Shown piece by piece: positions 11,250 through 23,230 of a stretch of 64,000 bases of DNA. The stretch spans positions 32,902,614 through 32,966,613 of the forward strand of contig OX411547.1 in the NCBI GenBank assembly GCA_948146395.1, given 5' to 3'. The notes under the pieces were generated by a model, which worked only from the letters and a program-made list of their open reading frames with translations, made no database searches and had not been told where the DNA came from. The position numbers and the translations under genes were made by a program. This DNA is from Fragum whitleyi. Lineage: Eukaryota; Mollusca; Bivalvia; Cardiida; Cardiidae. The number at the start of each line of letters is the position of its first letter. Position 1 is the first letter of the stretch.

Positions 11250-12343
11250 TGATTTTTAGCTTGGCTGTTTTTGGAGAAAACCTGAGGTTTTGCTATAGCC
11301 TTGGCGTCATTGCTGTCATTGTTGTGCCAAACTTTGTCATTTTAAGCTCCACTGGACAAAGTCAAGCAGGGCTATTGCCTTGGCGTGGTGTCCGTTGTGA
11401 GTGGGTGAGTCAGTGTGTCCGTATGTTAACCTTTTCTTTAATCATCTTTTTCTCTGAAACCACAACACGATTTATATGGAACTTTATCAGAATGTTCCTT
11501 GGGTGACCCTTTTCGAAAATTGTGTTGCAAAATTGAAGCCCGAAATCTTTGAATGACATCTCCTCCTGAACCACTTGGCCAATTATAATGAAACTTTACT
11601 GGAATGTTCCTTGACAGACCCTCTTCAAAAACTGTTCGCAAAAATTTGATTGGCCCATAAATATGGGCTTGGCAGAGCGGCTGATTTCAATGTAACCTTA
11701 ACAGAATGTTCCTGTTCCTGTTTCAAAAGTTATTTGCAAAATTTTGATTGGCCCATAAATATAGGCATTGCAGGGCTAGGCTTATTTTGAGCCTGAAATC
11801 TTTGAATGACATCTCCTCCTGAACAATTGGGCAAATTACCAGAATGTTCCTTTGATGACCCTCTTCAAAATTTGTTTGCAAAATTTTAACTGGCCTTTAA
11901 ATATGGGCTAGACAGGGCAGGGCTTATTTTGAGTCCCCTCAGTAAATATGAAACTTTTCCAGAAAGTTTCTTGAATGAGATCCAATGGACCAATAAATTT
12001 CAGGTGAGCAGTTAGGGCCATTCTGGCCCTCTTGTGTAGACATAATTTCTCTTTTCTCAACAAATTCAACATATCACACATCATCCAACGCCATCATTCA
12101 CCATCAGTACTTTCAGTGCTTTGATTTTTAAAGTGATATATAAATAGTCTTCTTCCATGTAATTTTACATTTTATAGTTATATGTGTTCACTTCTGAAAG
12201 CTTGTAAATAGGTATCAATTTTGAAAAAGTCAGAATTCCTTCTGAATGATGGTGACTTCATTACCTTCTATTTTCAATATCTCTCTTTCAAGTCTTGAGA
12301 TGTTTAAGCCAGAGGAGTGATACAGGCCCTCTAGGGCCTCTTG
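11250..12343 (+). repeat. Core-tandem-repeat elements (compound)
   Basis: About three ~190 bp degenerate units carrying 'gaatgacatctcctcctgaac...aatgttcctt...ttgcaaaattttgattggcccataaatat' lie at 11340-12036. They are followed by the terminal hairpin text 'gggccattctggccctcttgtg'. A second family tail with 'ccatcagtactttcagtgc' (12100) ends at 'ggccctctagggcctcttgttt' (12343). No coding potential. Confidence 0.6.
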
Positions 12344-12468
12344 TTTGATATCTCTGATTTTACTGCTGGCATTCACTAAAAACTTGGAACACAGTTCACC
12401 ATCAAATGATCAACCAATACTATCTAGCGGGATAACTCTAGATGTCTTTTTCTGCAAGTTATGCCCCT

Positions 12469-13030
12469 TTTTATGCTCCCTCATTGAAAGATTGGAAGCA
12501 TATTGTTTTTCCATTGTCTGTCTATCTGTCTGTCTGCAAAAATTAAGCAAAAAACATGACATTACCAATATTTTCAAGCTTATACAAGCCTTATATTTTA
12601 AGATATGCACCTCATATGATGATAGATCTCAATGATGTGCATTTGCTTATTCTAAAGTCAAGGTCATGTGTCACAATCTCAAGGTCATGTCAAGGTCAAA
12701 TAACTAAAAAAACTTAACAAAGAAACCTTGAAACCTAGATCTCAACAATGTGCATCTGTGTATATCAAGGTCAAGGTAATGTGACAAGGTCAAGGTCATC
12801 TATCAAGGTCAAGCTTCTTAAAAACTTTACTTTGAATTTTAAGATTTTTAGTTCATTCAAGCCTATTTAAGATACCTTTCTCATGAGTTGCATGGTTAAA
12901 GATCTCAGTGATGTGCATCTATAGATATCATGGCTAAGGTCATGTAATAAGTTTTCAGGTCATCTTTCAAGGTGAATACTTTGAAAAAATTGCTATTATG
13001 GCGGCATTTGTGTTTCACAAACACATCTTG
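12469..13030 (+). repeat. TATGCTCCC-headed element with CAAGGTCA arrays
   Basis: Related to 5633-5960. It has a degenerate head hairpin (TTATGCTCCC...GGAAGCATA), a GTCTGTCTGTCTG block and repeated TCAAGGTCA/AAGGTCAAGGTCAT text between about 12655 and 12975. It ends near 'ggcggcatttgtgtttcaca'. Confidence 0.6.
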
Positions 13031-13464
13031 TGTTGTTGACCTTGATTTTTATCCACCTTCCAGCACATTCATGCACAATCCAGCAATTAACAGTCAGGTG
13101 AAAACATCAGAAAGTGGTGCTCTTGTTTATAATTCACGATGGGAAGTAAATAGTACTTTATTGATAGAAAGTAAATTGTACTTTACCGAAGTACTGAAGT
13201 AATTACCACGCATTTGATGCACCAATATAATGTGTGTGATACATAATGTCAATGTGTGACCAAAACCCTGCAACTACAACTTCTTTAAAGCTGTAGAAAT
13301 GGCATTTCAGGCGTCCAATGATGGGGTATTGCTTTAGATTTTCAATTTTTAAACTTTAATAGTCTAGATTTAGTTTGAAGTTTAGAATTTATACGCACTC
13401 AGAAGCTACCGCAACAAGTTGATAGGTAAAGGATAGACAACATGTGGACTGTGACAAAAGATTG

Positions 13465-14036
13465 ATGCCCTCTGTCCGCTCCCTCTTTTAGCTCTCAGCT
13501 CACCTGGGCCAGAAGTGCTCAATGTGAGCTTATGTGATTGTCCAATGTCCTTCGTCAGTCGTGCGTCATTCGCCATCCACAATTTCTTGAAATATCTTCT
13601 CCACCTAAACCAATGAGCCAATCTGGATGAAACTTGGCAGGGATTTTCCTTGGGTCAAGCTCTATCAAAGTTGTTCAAATAAATGAAATGCACCCTTAAC
13701 TCTCCCTTTAGCCTATCAAAAAGGGTGAAAATAGGAAAATCTTAAAAAATCTACTTCTCTGAAATCAGAAGGCAGACAGCTTTCGTATTTGGTATGTAGC
13801 GTCATCTAGTGGACCTCTACCAAGTTTGTTCATATCAAGACCATGGGATTATATTTGGGCTCCAACCGATCACAATCCTTTTTACATAGAATCAAAGAGC
13901 AAAAATCTTTAAAAATCTTCTTCTCTTAAACCAGAAGGCAGACAGCTTTCGTATTTGGTATGGAGCATCATCTAGTGGACCTCTACTAAGTTTCTTCATA
14001 TCAAGACCCCGGTGTCATATTTGGGCACCACCCACA
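13465..14036 (+). repeat. Core-tandem-repeat element (AGCTCACCTGGGCC family)
   Basis: Head 'agctcacctgggccagaagtgctcaatgtgagct' at about 13497, then units carrying 'aatcttcttctc...aaccagaaggcagacagctttcgtatttggtatg...catctagtggacctctac', present twice (about 13745 and 13910, ~165 bp apart). It is 3' truncated. Confidence 0.6.
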
Positions 14037-14449
14037 TATTATATATAATATAACTTGAATTTGTACGATAAATCAAGAGAATTCCACAAATTTATCCATT
14101 AAGTTATTCCGCAAAACATATAAGGCAGTTTGCAAATTGTTTTCATCAAATGCTTCAATGAGGTCATATTCACAACCAAAATATAATGTTGCTATACTTT
14201 CTTAGCTTTGAATAGTTATTTCACTAGAGTAATAACACCCATGTAATTTCAAAAGTATTATTTTACCCCAAACATAGTAGGTCATAATTATTATAATGTA
14301 TTTTCAATGATAACCAACGATCCAAACAAGTGATTTACAAACTTTTTTTGTGTGTCACTGTGTGTTGTCAAATATATAGAGTGTTCAGTGCAACACTTTT
14401 GTAATAGTCTATATGAATATAAACACAAGGGTGGTGTTGCCCTTTTGTC

Positions 14450-14745
14450 AGCCAGATTACCTCAGTTGGTAGAGCACCAGACTTCAAAACAATTGAAGGT
14501 TGATTGTTTGATTCCCCGGGCTGGCACACTAACAAACTAATTGTCTTTCCAATGAGATGTGAAACCTAAGTCCCATGAGACGTTGCTTTACAAAGCACAT
14601 TAAAGAACTATGGCTTATCTCAGCAGTAGCTTGTCATGTTTCCTTACACCATCCCCCATAACAACTAACTTTCTTCTGGGGGCATTTTATCAAAAGGGCA
14701 TGTGCTATGGTGGTGACTATACACACAGTGTTGTGCTAGTCCCTA
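14450..14745 (+). mobile_element. SINE-B, copy 1 (tRNA-headed)
   Basis: The head contains an A box (ACCTCAGTTGGTAGAGCAC) and a B box (TTTGATTCCCCGGGCTGG). It is followed by a body with 'gttaaagaactatggc...ctcagcagtagc...atcccccata' shared with 16364-16640. tRNA head plus shared non-tRNA body identifies a SINE and not a tRNA gene. Confidence 0.75.
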
Positions 14746-15162
14746 TATATATATGCCAGGTAATTTGACAGGCACAAAAGCAGTAGGGAGGGAGAAAGGC
14801 CATTGTAAATGTGACTCTTCTCTCTATTTTAACGCTTGTCATGCTGAACCCGGAATATTCTTGCTTTGGCAGTAGGTGTAGACAAAGATCAGCCTGCACG
14901 TATGTGCAGTCTAATCTCTATTTATACCACCTGGTTCTCCTTTTTACATGAAAAAAATTTGAAAAATAATGTTCTCACAATAAAAGCTGATTACAATCAG
15001 GGAAACAAGTGCTTTCGGGACTTTAAATTTGATACAAATTTGCCAATGTTTTTATTCAGCATGACAAGGGTTAATGTTTGAAAATTTCAATGCCAATCAG
15101 TAAACATTATTTATGCTTTAAAACACAGAAATATTGTTTATTCTGCCTTCTTTGTTTTGCAG

Positions 15163-15513
15163 GCTTTTACCGCCAAGACAACCTTAGACGATCACATTAA
15201 AACCCACACACAAGACAAACCCTTTCAGTGTGGATACTGTGAGCGCACTTTCATAAAAAAATGCAACCTGAAGACCCATATAAGACAGCACACTGGTGAG
15301 ACACCATATAAATGTAAGATTTGTGGACAGGGGTATAAACAGAATGTGTTATTGAAGACCCACATGCAGATTCATAATAAACCGATCGTTGTTGAGCCGG
15401 GAATGGAGGCTGAAAAGATTCGATGGACAGCGGAGCAGGCACTTGGAGGTATTGACGGACTGCAAGTTGAGACGGAGGAGTTTCGAGCTGAGCTTATTAC
15501 TCATTCTCTATAG
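15163..15513 (+). CDS. C2H2 zinc-finger protein, last exon (end of finger 9, fingers 10-11)
   Basis: 351 bases from the acceptor 'ttgttttgcag' to the TAG at 15511-15513, phase 0. It completes finger 9 (CEKCSM then AFTAKTTLDDHIKTH) and encodes finger 10 (CGYCERTFIKKCNLKTHIRQH), a TGETPY linker and finger 11 (CKICGQGYKQNVLLKTHMQIH). A ~45-residue tail without a recognisable domain closes the protein (KPIVVEPGMEAEKIRW... to LITHSL). Confidence 0.9.
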   Translation, partial: AFTAKTTLDDHIKTHTQDKPFQCGYCERTFIKKCNLKTHIRQHTGETPYKCKICGQGYKQNVLLKTHMQIHNKPIVVEPGMEAEKIRWTAEQALGGIDGLQVETEEFRAELITHSL

Positions 15514-15769
15514 GTCTTAATAGTGGTATAGAAATCAGGGGGCAAAAATATTTTAAATCATTTGCTGAGGTTCAGATAAAAGGGGTACCTAATGCCAGCC
15601 TAAAAAATTTATTTCTGATTGAAATTCTATCTTCTTGGTATGGCAATGCAAATGAGTAACCACAAAATAGGCTTTCATTGAGATATAAAGATTTTAGACT
15701 GGGGCACCCCTTCTTAACTGTACCTCGCTAAATGTGTGGAGTATAATTATTTGTTCACTGTAAGATTTT

Positions 15770-16100
15770 ATGTATCTCATTGAGTGAAAATGTAACTTTT
15801 ATTTTTCATGAAATGAAAAATTAATCGATCTTACACACACACAAAAATAGTTATTCTATTTCTTTAACACAAAAAAGACAAACTTTGAATATTCCAGACA
15901 GATTTTATTACAGTGTTTCATTTTGCACATCATTGCTATGCAACTTCAAGATGTCATATGTTTATTTGGTTCTGCATTAATACGGTCATATAAGGTGAAA
16001 TGAACAAAAGCAGGGTATAATGTATGTGGTAATTTCACTGGTTTGGAGGTAGATTATCAAGTGCTAATCTACCTTTATTTCTTGATAATCTACCGAAAAG
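15770..16100 (+). repeat. Interspersed repeat R350, copy 2
   Basis: Shares ordered landmarks with 8620-8960, lacks most of the first hairpin, and ends with the palindrome 'gtagattatcaagtgctaatctac'. Confidence 0.65.
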
Positions 16101-16363
16101 CATTATAGAAACTTATCCTGCCTTAGCCAATTTTGCCATTGGCTAAAATTCCGAAAATTGGCTACAAGAAAATTCAATCGGCTAAAATGCTAGGTAAGGT
16201 AGGGTATCATTTTTTCAAGTCCAGAATATAGAAAAGAGAAACCAGAAGTGTTAAGATCATTGGTAGAACAAATAACCAATTGATATGTGAGATAATCCTT
16301 CACACCTTCAATTAACCTATTGACAGTTAAAAGATAGTTGGTAGCCATTAGACCATGCACCAG

Positions 16364-16640
16364 CCCGATTAGCTCAGTTGGTAGAGCACCAGACTTCAAA
16401 ACTATTGAAGTTCAACTGCCTGGGTTTGATCCCCGGGCTGGTACACTAACAAAACTAATTGTGTTTTGGATGAGACGTTAAACAGAGGCCCTGTGAGACG
16501 GTGCTTTACACCGAGCACGTTAAAGAACCATGGCGGATCTCAGCAGTAGTTTCATCATGTATCCTTGCACTATCCCCCATTACAACTAACCGTCCTCTGG
16601 GGGCGTTGCTCATATGGGCATGTGCTACGGTAGCGATGAT
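16364..16640 (+). mobile_element. SINE-B, copy 2 (tRNA-headed)
   Basis: The head GCCCGATTAGCTCAGTTGG...GTTTGATCCCCGGGC has clear A and B boxes and a pairing 5'/3' stem (GCCCG/CGGGC). The body is colinear with copy 1: 'gagacgttaaacagaggccc', 'cgttaaagaaccatggc', 'tcagcagtag', 'tatcccccatta'. Confidence 0.8.
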
Positions 16641-17577
16641 AAATCAATGGAAATACACTCATTAGACCATGCATTCGTTTAATTGATGCTCTGAAACAGT
16701 AGATGATCATTGAGCAAAACATTTTTAATTCAAATGTAATTCATTAAGTTAATGGTAAATGAAAAAATATTACATTAAAGAATCTTTCAAGTTATAGATG
16801 TGGATTTTTTTCAACTTGGGAGAATAAGATGGCTACAATTTAGTCAATTTGGCTAAAGTATTTTCAAATTGGCTTAAAGGTTGGCTAAATAAATTTTGGT
16901 CCAGGGTAACCCCTGAAACTAGGGATTTATGGTTGTCATGGTTGTAAGCAACAGTAATGGATTGACAACAGTTGGGTTTTGGATTTGATTCTGAGCAATG
17001 GCTATTGCAGGGGGTTGGAATTCCCATGCCCGACTTGTCTGACACTAGCTGATCCACTTGCTGACAAGTACATTTTTCAAGGCTACTTGTCCTGGACAAG
17101 TAAATACAAGGGCAAATCTTGGAACAGCACTACAAAGATCTAGCAAAAAAAGTCGTTCTAAGGTTGGTATCAATGGGTAGAAAAGATTATCTTTAATGAA
17201 GAAAATGCTGGGTTACATTCTATTTTTTGTCGGACAAGTTCAATTTGCTCCTTGACAAGTGAGAAATTGACTTTTGCTTATCCATGGACAAATGGAGAAA
17301 AATACGTATTTCGACACCACTGGCTATTTAGTCTTAGATTCTTTATTAGTGTCGGGTTTTGGTTTAATACTAGTGTATACTTCAGGAAGCAGAATCATAA
17401 AGGATTAATCTAAGCTATTGAATTTGTTATACAGTTCATGTCGAAGAAATGTGTTTAAACAGAATTGCAACAGAGCCAAACCCATATCACTCATTCTTGG
17501 ATGAGAATCAAAGAGTTGAGATCAGTGTTTTAAGGGCACAGGCTTTGCACATCTGAGACACAAAAATAAGAAGCCAG
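16641..17577. other. Non-coding stretch
   Basis: No gene recognised. An 88-codon reverse frame (16833-17099) lacks recognisable motifs. Confidence 0.5.
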
Positions 17578-17817
17578 GGGCCCGTTTTACTAAACATCTT
17601 ACGATAATTTTTTGTGTAAGTCAAAAATTAAAGTTGCTCCTACAGTAGAAATAAATTTGGAATTCTGCAATGCATCATCACATTGGAATGGTCTTTAGAA
17701 GACGATTCAAATGGGATATTACAAGACAGAATCAAACGATTAATATAAACACCAGGGACAATTTGTGATTTTGACTTACGATCATTTTTGTCGTAAGACG
17801 TTTAGTTAAACGGGCCC
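17578..17817. mobile_element. PIF/Harbinger-like MITE, copy 1
   Basis: 240 bp with inverted ends GGGCCCGTTTTACTAAAC (left) and GGGCCCGTTTAACTAAAC (right, reverse complement). A perfect CAG lies on both sides (17575-17577, 17818-17820). The 3 bp target duplication and GGGCC-type ends fit the PIF/Harbinger superfamily. No transposase. Confidence 0.8.
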
Positions 17818-18136
17818 CAGGACCCTCAAAACCATATAATGTGAGTCCCAAAGAGACTCAGGGGCTCAACTTCAGAAACATATCCAAGACTGCTTTAAAC
17901 AGGCTTCCATTCTTCCCTGAAGTTGAGCCCTACATATTAATATATGTATTTCAATTTCTTTACCTTTATTCAGGATTTTAGCTCTAAATCTTCAAAAACA
18001 AGATTAAAGCCTAAAAGAAATAGTGTATACCTAAATAGGACTCCCAAAATATAAAAAAAGGACCACTAATATCCTAATGATCAAATCCTTTTGACTCTAT
18101 TTTACTGATGTCGGATTTAACCCCTGTGATATTGAT

Positions 18137-18203
18137 AGCACAGCACAAAACAGTTGTAACTTTCTATATGTTTATAGGGAGTTACAACTGTTTCGCACTG
18201 ATC
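18137..18203. repeat. Palindromic hairpin Hp-70, copy 6
   Basis: Inner arms AAACAGTTGTAACT and AGTTACAACTGTTT, with outer 'gcacagcac' and 'tttcgcactgat'. Confidence 0.7.
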
Positions 18204-19027
18204 CAACAATAGAAAAGGAAGAAAAGTTAAATGCCCTGCAAGTATGGACTTGTATGGAGAAAGAAGTGCTAGATACAAGAACCTCTACAGTAAAGACAAT
18301 GATCAGCTTGCACATATTTGACCCGACACTCAAAAAGGGACCATCAGGGAACTCCGTAAAATAAACATTTGAAAAAGAGATTAGTTCTAGTATAGATCAG
18401 CCATAGGTCCTGTTTTAGAAATTCATTCACTGGAAGGTAGATTGATTATCCTAGATTCAGAAAATTAATAAAGAGAGAAAAGTTTCAACCCAAGTCAGTC
18501 TGCGCAATCCGCACAGTCTGACAAGAGTTGACACTTTACGTACTTCCCAGATGGTACCTTTTCACATGACAGGTCACATATTTGCAGTCTTCACCAATTT
18601 CCCGAAAAGACCTACAAAGAGTTTTTTATGCTTCAGTTCTTAAGTTGGAAAAATATTATTTTTGAATGATAAGGAGAAACTTAACCTTTATCTCTTTTAA
18701 TCAAAATTTGGCAAAACCTCATTGAAAGCAAAGGGCTTAAAGCACTGGAAATAGTAATTGTGAGTCAGTATTTATTCTTGAAAATACCACTTATAAAAAT
18801 TTTCTGGTCTAATTGGGATAATCAGGTGGTTTAGACTAAGATTAGATTTCACATTTGTGCAGACTGATCTTTGTCTATACCTCCTTCCTGAGCAGGATGA
18901 TTCTGTTGACAGATTCTGTTCACTTCAATTTATTCCTCTAATAAAATAATGGTCTAAGAAGTTTTGAAATGTTCAGTCAGACCATGATCGTAGTCTTTGA
19001 AACTTGACCCGTATTATGCTGAATTTT
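18204..19027. other. Non-coding stretch
   Basis: No gene. Short 'gatcagcctgcac...gtgcag' inverted motifs (18300, 18500, 18850) resemble text at 8960, 14890 and 22400 and may be decayed ends of a further small element. Confidence 0.45.
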
Positions 19028-19112
19028 AATTATGCCCCCTTTCAAAGGAGAGGGGGTATATAACTTTGCTCTTGTTGGTCAGTCTGTCAGTCAATCCCTC
19101 CGTAGACAGTTT

Positions 19113-20968
19113 TTAGCTCCACTGGCCGAAAGGCCAGCGGGCTATTGTCATGGCGGGGTGTCCGTCGTCCGTGCGTCCGTGCGTCTGTGCGTCCGTCCGT
19201 AAACTTTTACTTTAAAAATCTTCTCCTCATAAAGTACTGGATGGATTCCAATCAAATTTCACAGGAATGTTCCTTGGATGACCCTCTATCAGATTCCTTC
19301 AAAGATTTTTAATCGGTTGAAAATCATTGCTGTGGTGGGCGTGGCTAATTTCCATATATGGTAATAGGTGGCTTTTCTCAGAAACTAATTGATGGATATT
19401 AACCAAACTTCATATGAATTATCCTTGAGTGGCCCTCTATCAGCCTACAAAAAATCATTGTGCTCAGATGAAAAATATGTATTTTATGGGCGGAGGTCAT
19501 TTCTCTATATGTTATATAGTGAAAACTTTAAAGATCATTTTTTCAGAATCTAACCAATGGATATCAACCAAATTTCCTTGGAATGATTCTTGAGTGACCA
19601 TCAACAAGTCTATGAAAAAGTATTATGATCAGATGAAAAATGTGTATTTTATGGGCGGAGGTCATTTCTCTATATGTTATATAGAGAAAACTTTGAAAAT
19701 CATTTTCTCAGAATCTAATTGATAGATATCAACCAAATTTTACATGAATGATACTTGAGTGATCTTTATCCGTCTAGCAAAAATTATTGTGATAGGATGA
19801 AAAATATTTATTTCATGGGCGGAGGTCATTTCCCTATATGTTATATAGTGTAAACTTTGAAAATCATTTTCTCAGAATCTAATCAATGGATTTCAACCAA
19901 ATTTTACTAGAATGATTCTTTAGTGATCCTTATCAGTCTATGAAAACATATTGTGATCAGATCAAAAATATGTCTTTTATGGGCAGAGGTCATTTCTTCA
20001 GATAGGTTATATGGTGGAATATCCAATCTAGGGTAAAACAAACTATCCTGAAAGGTTAATCAGATGGATTAGATATCATGGAAATTTTATTTCTGTGAAG
20101 TTGTATCAGTCTGCAAAAAAATATTTTGATTAGATGAACAGCATATTTTTTTTTGGCAGAGGGTATTATAACATATAAAGTGAATATTTGATCACCCTTT
20201 TGGTATCATCTCAATGATGAATTTTTCTAGACTTGTTAAATTTGATAGGTGTAATGATTGTAGATTAGAAGAAACAAAAGCTTTGTTGAAATTCAAATGT
20301 ATATAAACATTACTTGAAATAAGTAGCCTGAGAATACCCCCTCAGAATTGGCGAGTTTAGTTGAACGAAGGGTGAATCTGCACAGAGTGTAAAATGATGT
20401 TCTGACCTTCTGACATTCAGAGTGGGGTAGAAAGAGTTGAGTTGACTGCACTCTAAGGCATTGGGCAGAATAAAATAAATATATTGGATTGAATATTTTA
20501 CTTCTTACTATCATTAGTTAGAATTTTGTTTTGATGACAAACAATTGTTGTGAAGTAACATCTTTTAGTAGTGTTTAACTTAAGGTGGAAAGATCTACAA
20601 TCAAAATTTTGCAGACAAAGTACCAGTATATTGTGCAGTAACATTTTGTTAGTGTTGAAATTCTTACATTTGGATTTAAACAAAATTCCACTAGATTGAT
20701 CCTTGGGTTACCCATTATCAGACTGCACAAAATTATTGTGATTAAATGAAATATATTTGTGTAACAGGTAGAGGTCAATTTTCAATGTTATTCACTGATC
20801 ATGAGTTTTTTATGCAGAAATATTTCAGCATATGACCCTTTACTAGAAATAAACATTCACTCATTCATTCACTTCAATTCTCATTTAAACAGCTTTATCA
20901 TCCTCTAATAGTCATTTTCAGGATATTCAGGCCTGTGGAGCGAATCAGGCGCTCAAGCGCCTCTAGTT
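19113..20968 (+). repeat. Core-tandem-repeat element (GGCCGAAAGGCC family), full-length
   Basis: 5' hairpin CTGGCCGAAAGGCCAG, a block of GTCCGTGCGTCCG-like repeats, then about six degenerate ~170 bp units ('tgaaaaatatgtattttatgggcggaggtcatttctctatatgttat' is the best conserved part). It ends with the hairpin GGCGCTCAAGCGCC followed by TCTAGTT. Non-coding; it matches 1725-2715. Confidence 0.7.
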
Positions 20969-22078
20969 AGCTCACCTGAGCACGAAGTGCTCAAGGTGAG
21001 CTTTTGTGGTCGAGTGATGTCCGTTGTGTGTCGTGTGTCGTGTGGTGTGTGTCGTCAACATTTACCTTGTAGACACTCGAGGCCACATTTTTTACCCGAT
21101 CAACCTGAAATTTGGTCAGAATGATTGTCTTGATGAAATCTCGGACAAGTTCGAAATTGGGTCAAATGGGGTCAAAAATGAGGTCACTGGGTCAAATATT
21201 AGAAAAACCTTGTAGACACTCTAGAAGCCATATTTTTTGCCCAATCAACCTGAAATTTGGTCAGAATGATTGTCTTGATGAAATCTAGGACAAGTTCGAA
21301 ATTGGGTCAAGTGGGGTCAAAAATGAGGTCACGGAGTCAAATCTTAGAAAAACCTTGTAGACACTCTAGAAGCCATATTTTTTGCCCAATCAACCTGAAA
21401 TTTGGTCAGAATGATTGTCTTGATGAAATCTCGGACAAGTTTGAAATTGGGTCAAGTGGGGTCAAAAATGAGGTCACAGGGTCAAATCTTAGAAAAAACT
21501 TGTAGACACTCTAGAAGCCATATTTATTGCCCAATAAACCTGAAATTTGATCAAAATGATAGTCTTGATGAAACTCGGACAAGTTCGAAATTGGGTCAAG
21601 TGGGGTCAGAAATGAGGTCACAGGGTCAAATCTTAGAAAAAACTTGTAGACACTCTAGAAGCCATATTTTTTGCCCAATCAACCTAAAATTTGGTCAGAA
21701 TGATTATCCTAATGAAATTTCGGACAAGTTCGAAATTGGGTCAAGTGGGGTCAAAAATGAGGTCACGGGGTCAAATCCTAGAAAAACCTTATAGACAATC
21801 TAGAAGCCATATATTTTGCCCAATCAACCTGAAATTTGGTCTGAATGATTGTCTTGATGAAATCTCGGACAAGTTTGAAATTGGGTCAAGTGGGGTCAAA
21901 AACTAGGTCATAGGATCAAATCTTAGAAAAGCCTTGTAAGCAGTGTAGAGGCATCATTTTTTGCCCAATCGACCCGAAATTTAGTCAGAATTTTTCATCC
22001 TTTCTAAATCTACGTTAAACAATTTTTGACAGTTCATTCAGGTGAGCGATTTAGGGCCACTATGGCCCTCTTGTTTTT
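20969..22078 (+). repeat. Core-tandem-repeat element (AGCTCACCTG family) with 145 bp array
   Basis: 5' hairpin AGCTCACCTGAGCAC...GTGCTCAAGGTGAGCT, then a tandem array (about 21072-21990) of six units of ~145 bp plus a partial one, and a 3' hairpin GGGCCACTATGGCCC followed by TCTTGTT. Each array unit contains GGGTCAAGTGGGGTCA and AGGTCACAGGGTCA. Apparent open frames here follow the repeat period and are not genes. Confidence 0.75.
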
Positions 22079-22288
22079 GTCCTGAGCATATCTCAAAGAG
22101 TATGCAAGCTAGAAACATTAAACTTCACAGGTGGATAGATCTCATTGAGGAGAAATGCAATGCACAATAACTCTACTCATAATATTTTGCGAGTTATTGC
22201 CCTTTGTTGATTGACAAAGAATAGGCAATTGACCTGCTTTTATGGGGGGCATACATGTTTTACAAACCAGGACCTCTTGTTTTGTTTC

Positions 22289-23230
22289 TCATAAATTGAT
22301 GATTTTGATTTTGGGGATATTTCAAATAGTTTGAATCAAGTTTATCCAAGAAAAATTAAGTAGGAAGCAGGCTGTGTGGGCTAAGATTAGGTTGCACCTC
22401 TGTGCAGGCTTATCTTAGTCAATATTGTTTGCAAAAGCCTTATCTGCAATATGAAAATGTCATGAACACCACACACTTATTCCTTATTCAATATTATTCT
22501 AAAATCAATCAAAAGGCATTCCCATTGTCAATTTAAAAGGCATTCCCATTGTCAATTTCACATGTTTTAACTGTAATGGTATCCTTAAAGTAGGCCTGCA
22601 GTGTATGTCATTGTAGTTCTGTTACAGAAAATTTGCCTATAGCTAGCTACTACAATGTAGACACATTTCTGAAAGGCGCAGCTAACAATTAAACTAAATT
22701 GTTGAATTTACATTTATTTGTTTGCTTTACTTTGTTTACCTTTCTTTGTTTTTGTTGAAGACTTGAAATATATATTTTGATAAAGAATGAATTAAAAGCT
22801 TACATAATCTTTATTTTTGCCTTATCACAATTATTTTCAAGAATTGAAAGTAGACCAAGTTCATCATCTTGCTCTACCAAGGACAGCAAATGTTTTTTTC
22901 TTAATCTTTTCTCATTAATCTTGGCTGTTTTGGATTAAAATACCAAACCATCATCATCACTTAGGCGTCGTTTACCGTGGAGTTTGCGTCGGCAGAGTTG
23001 TAGTAGTTGGCATTTTCGCAACATACTTAAACCTTGGTCATATGTCTTTTTCTTCAAAATGTCTTTTTGAAACTTGACATATGTGTTCACCACCACATAA
23101 GAACTATTCACACAATTTAAGGAGATTACTGCAAGTATTTTCGTAAGATTTTAGTCCCTTTTTGATTATCCAGTACCTATAGTTGAGCATTGGTACTAGC
23201 AGGCTATGTTCTTGTTTAAGCTTTGCTTTT
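22289..23230. other. Non-coding stretch with a short tandem duplication
   Basis: No gene recognised. 'aaaggcattcccattgtcaat' occurs twice in a row at about 22509-22557. Confidence 0.5.

Larger units (their letters stand above)
19030..22288 (+). repeat. TATGCCCCC-headed element split by nested insertions
   Basis: The head (TTATGCCCCCTTTC...GAGGGGGTATA, 19030-19112) breaks off at 'cgtagacagttttt'. The matching tail resumes at about 22079 ('gtcctgagcatatctcaaagagtatg') and closes with 'ggggggcataca...caggacctcttgttt'. About 2.97 kb consisting of two other elements lies in between. Confidence 0.65.

Noticed and set aside
14450..14530. tRNA genes at 14450 and 16364
   Set aside because: Both heads continue into the same non-tRNA body, so they are SINE-B copies.
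20939..20968. Canonical Helitron 3' end (hairpin plus CTAG)
   Set aside because: The hairpin followed by CTAG fits for this family, but sister families end in CTTG and no 5' TC start was seen. Only the looser Helentron-like proposal is kept.
21024..21906. Overlapping plus-strand frames with repeated LKFGQND(C)LDEISDKFEIG text
   Set aside because: They follow the 145 bp tandem array of a mobile element. The frame shifts between units and a related array elsewhere is not open, so a repeat protein is unlikely.
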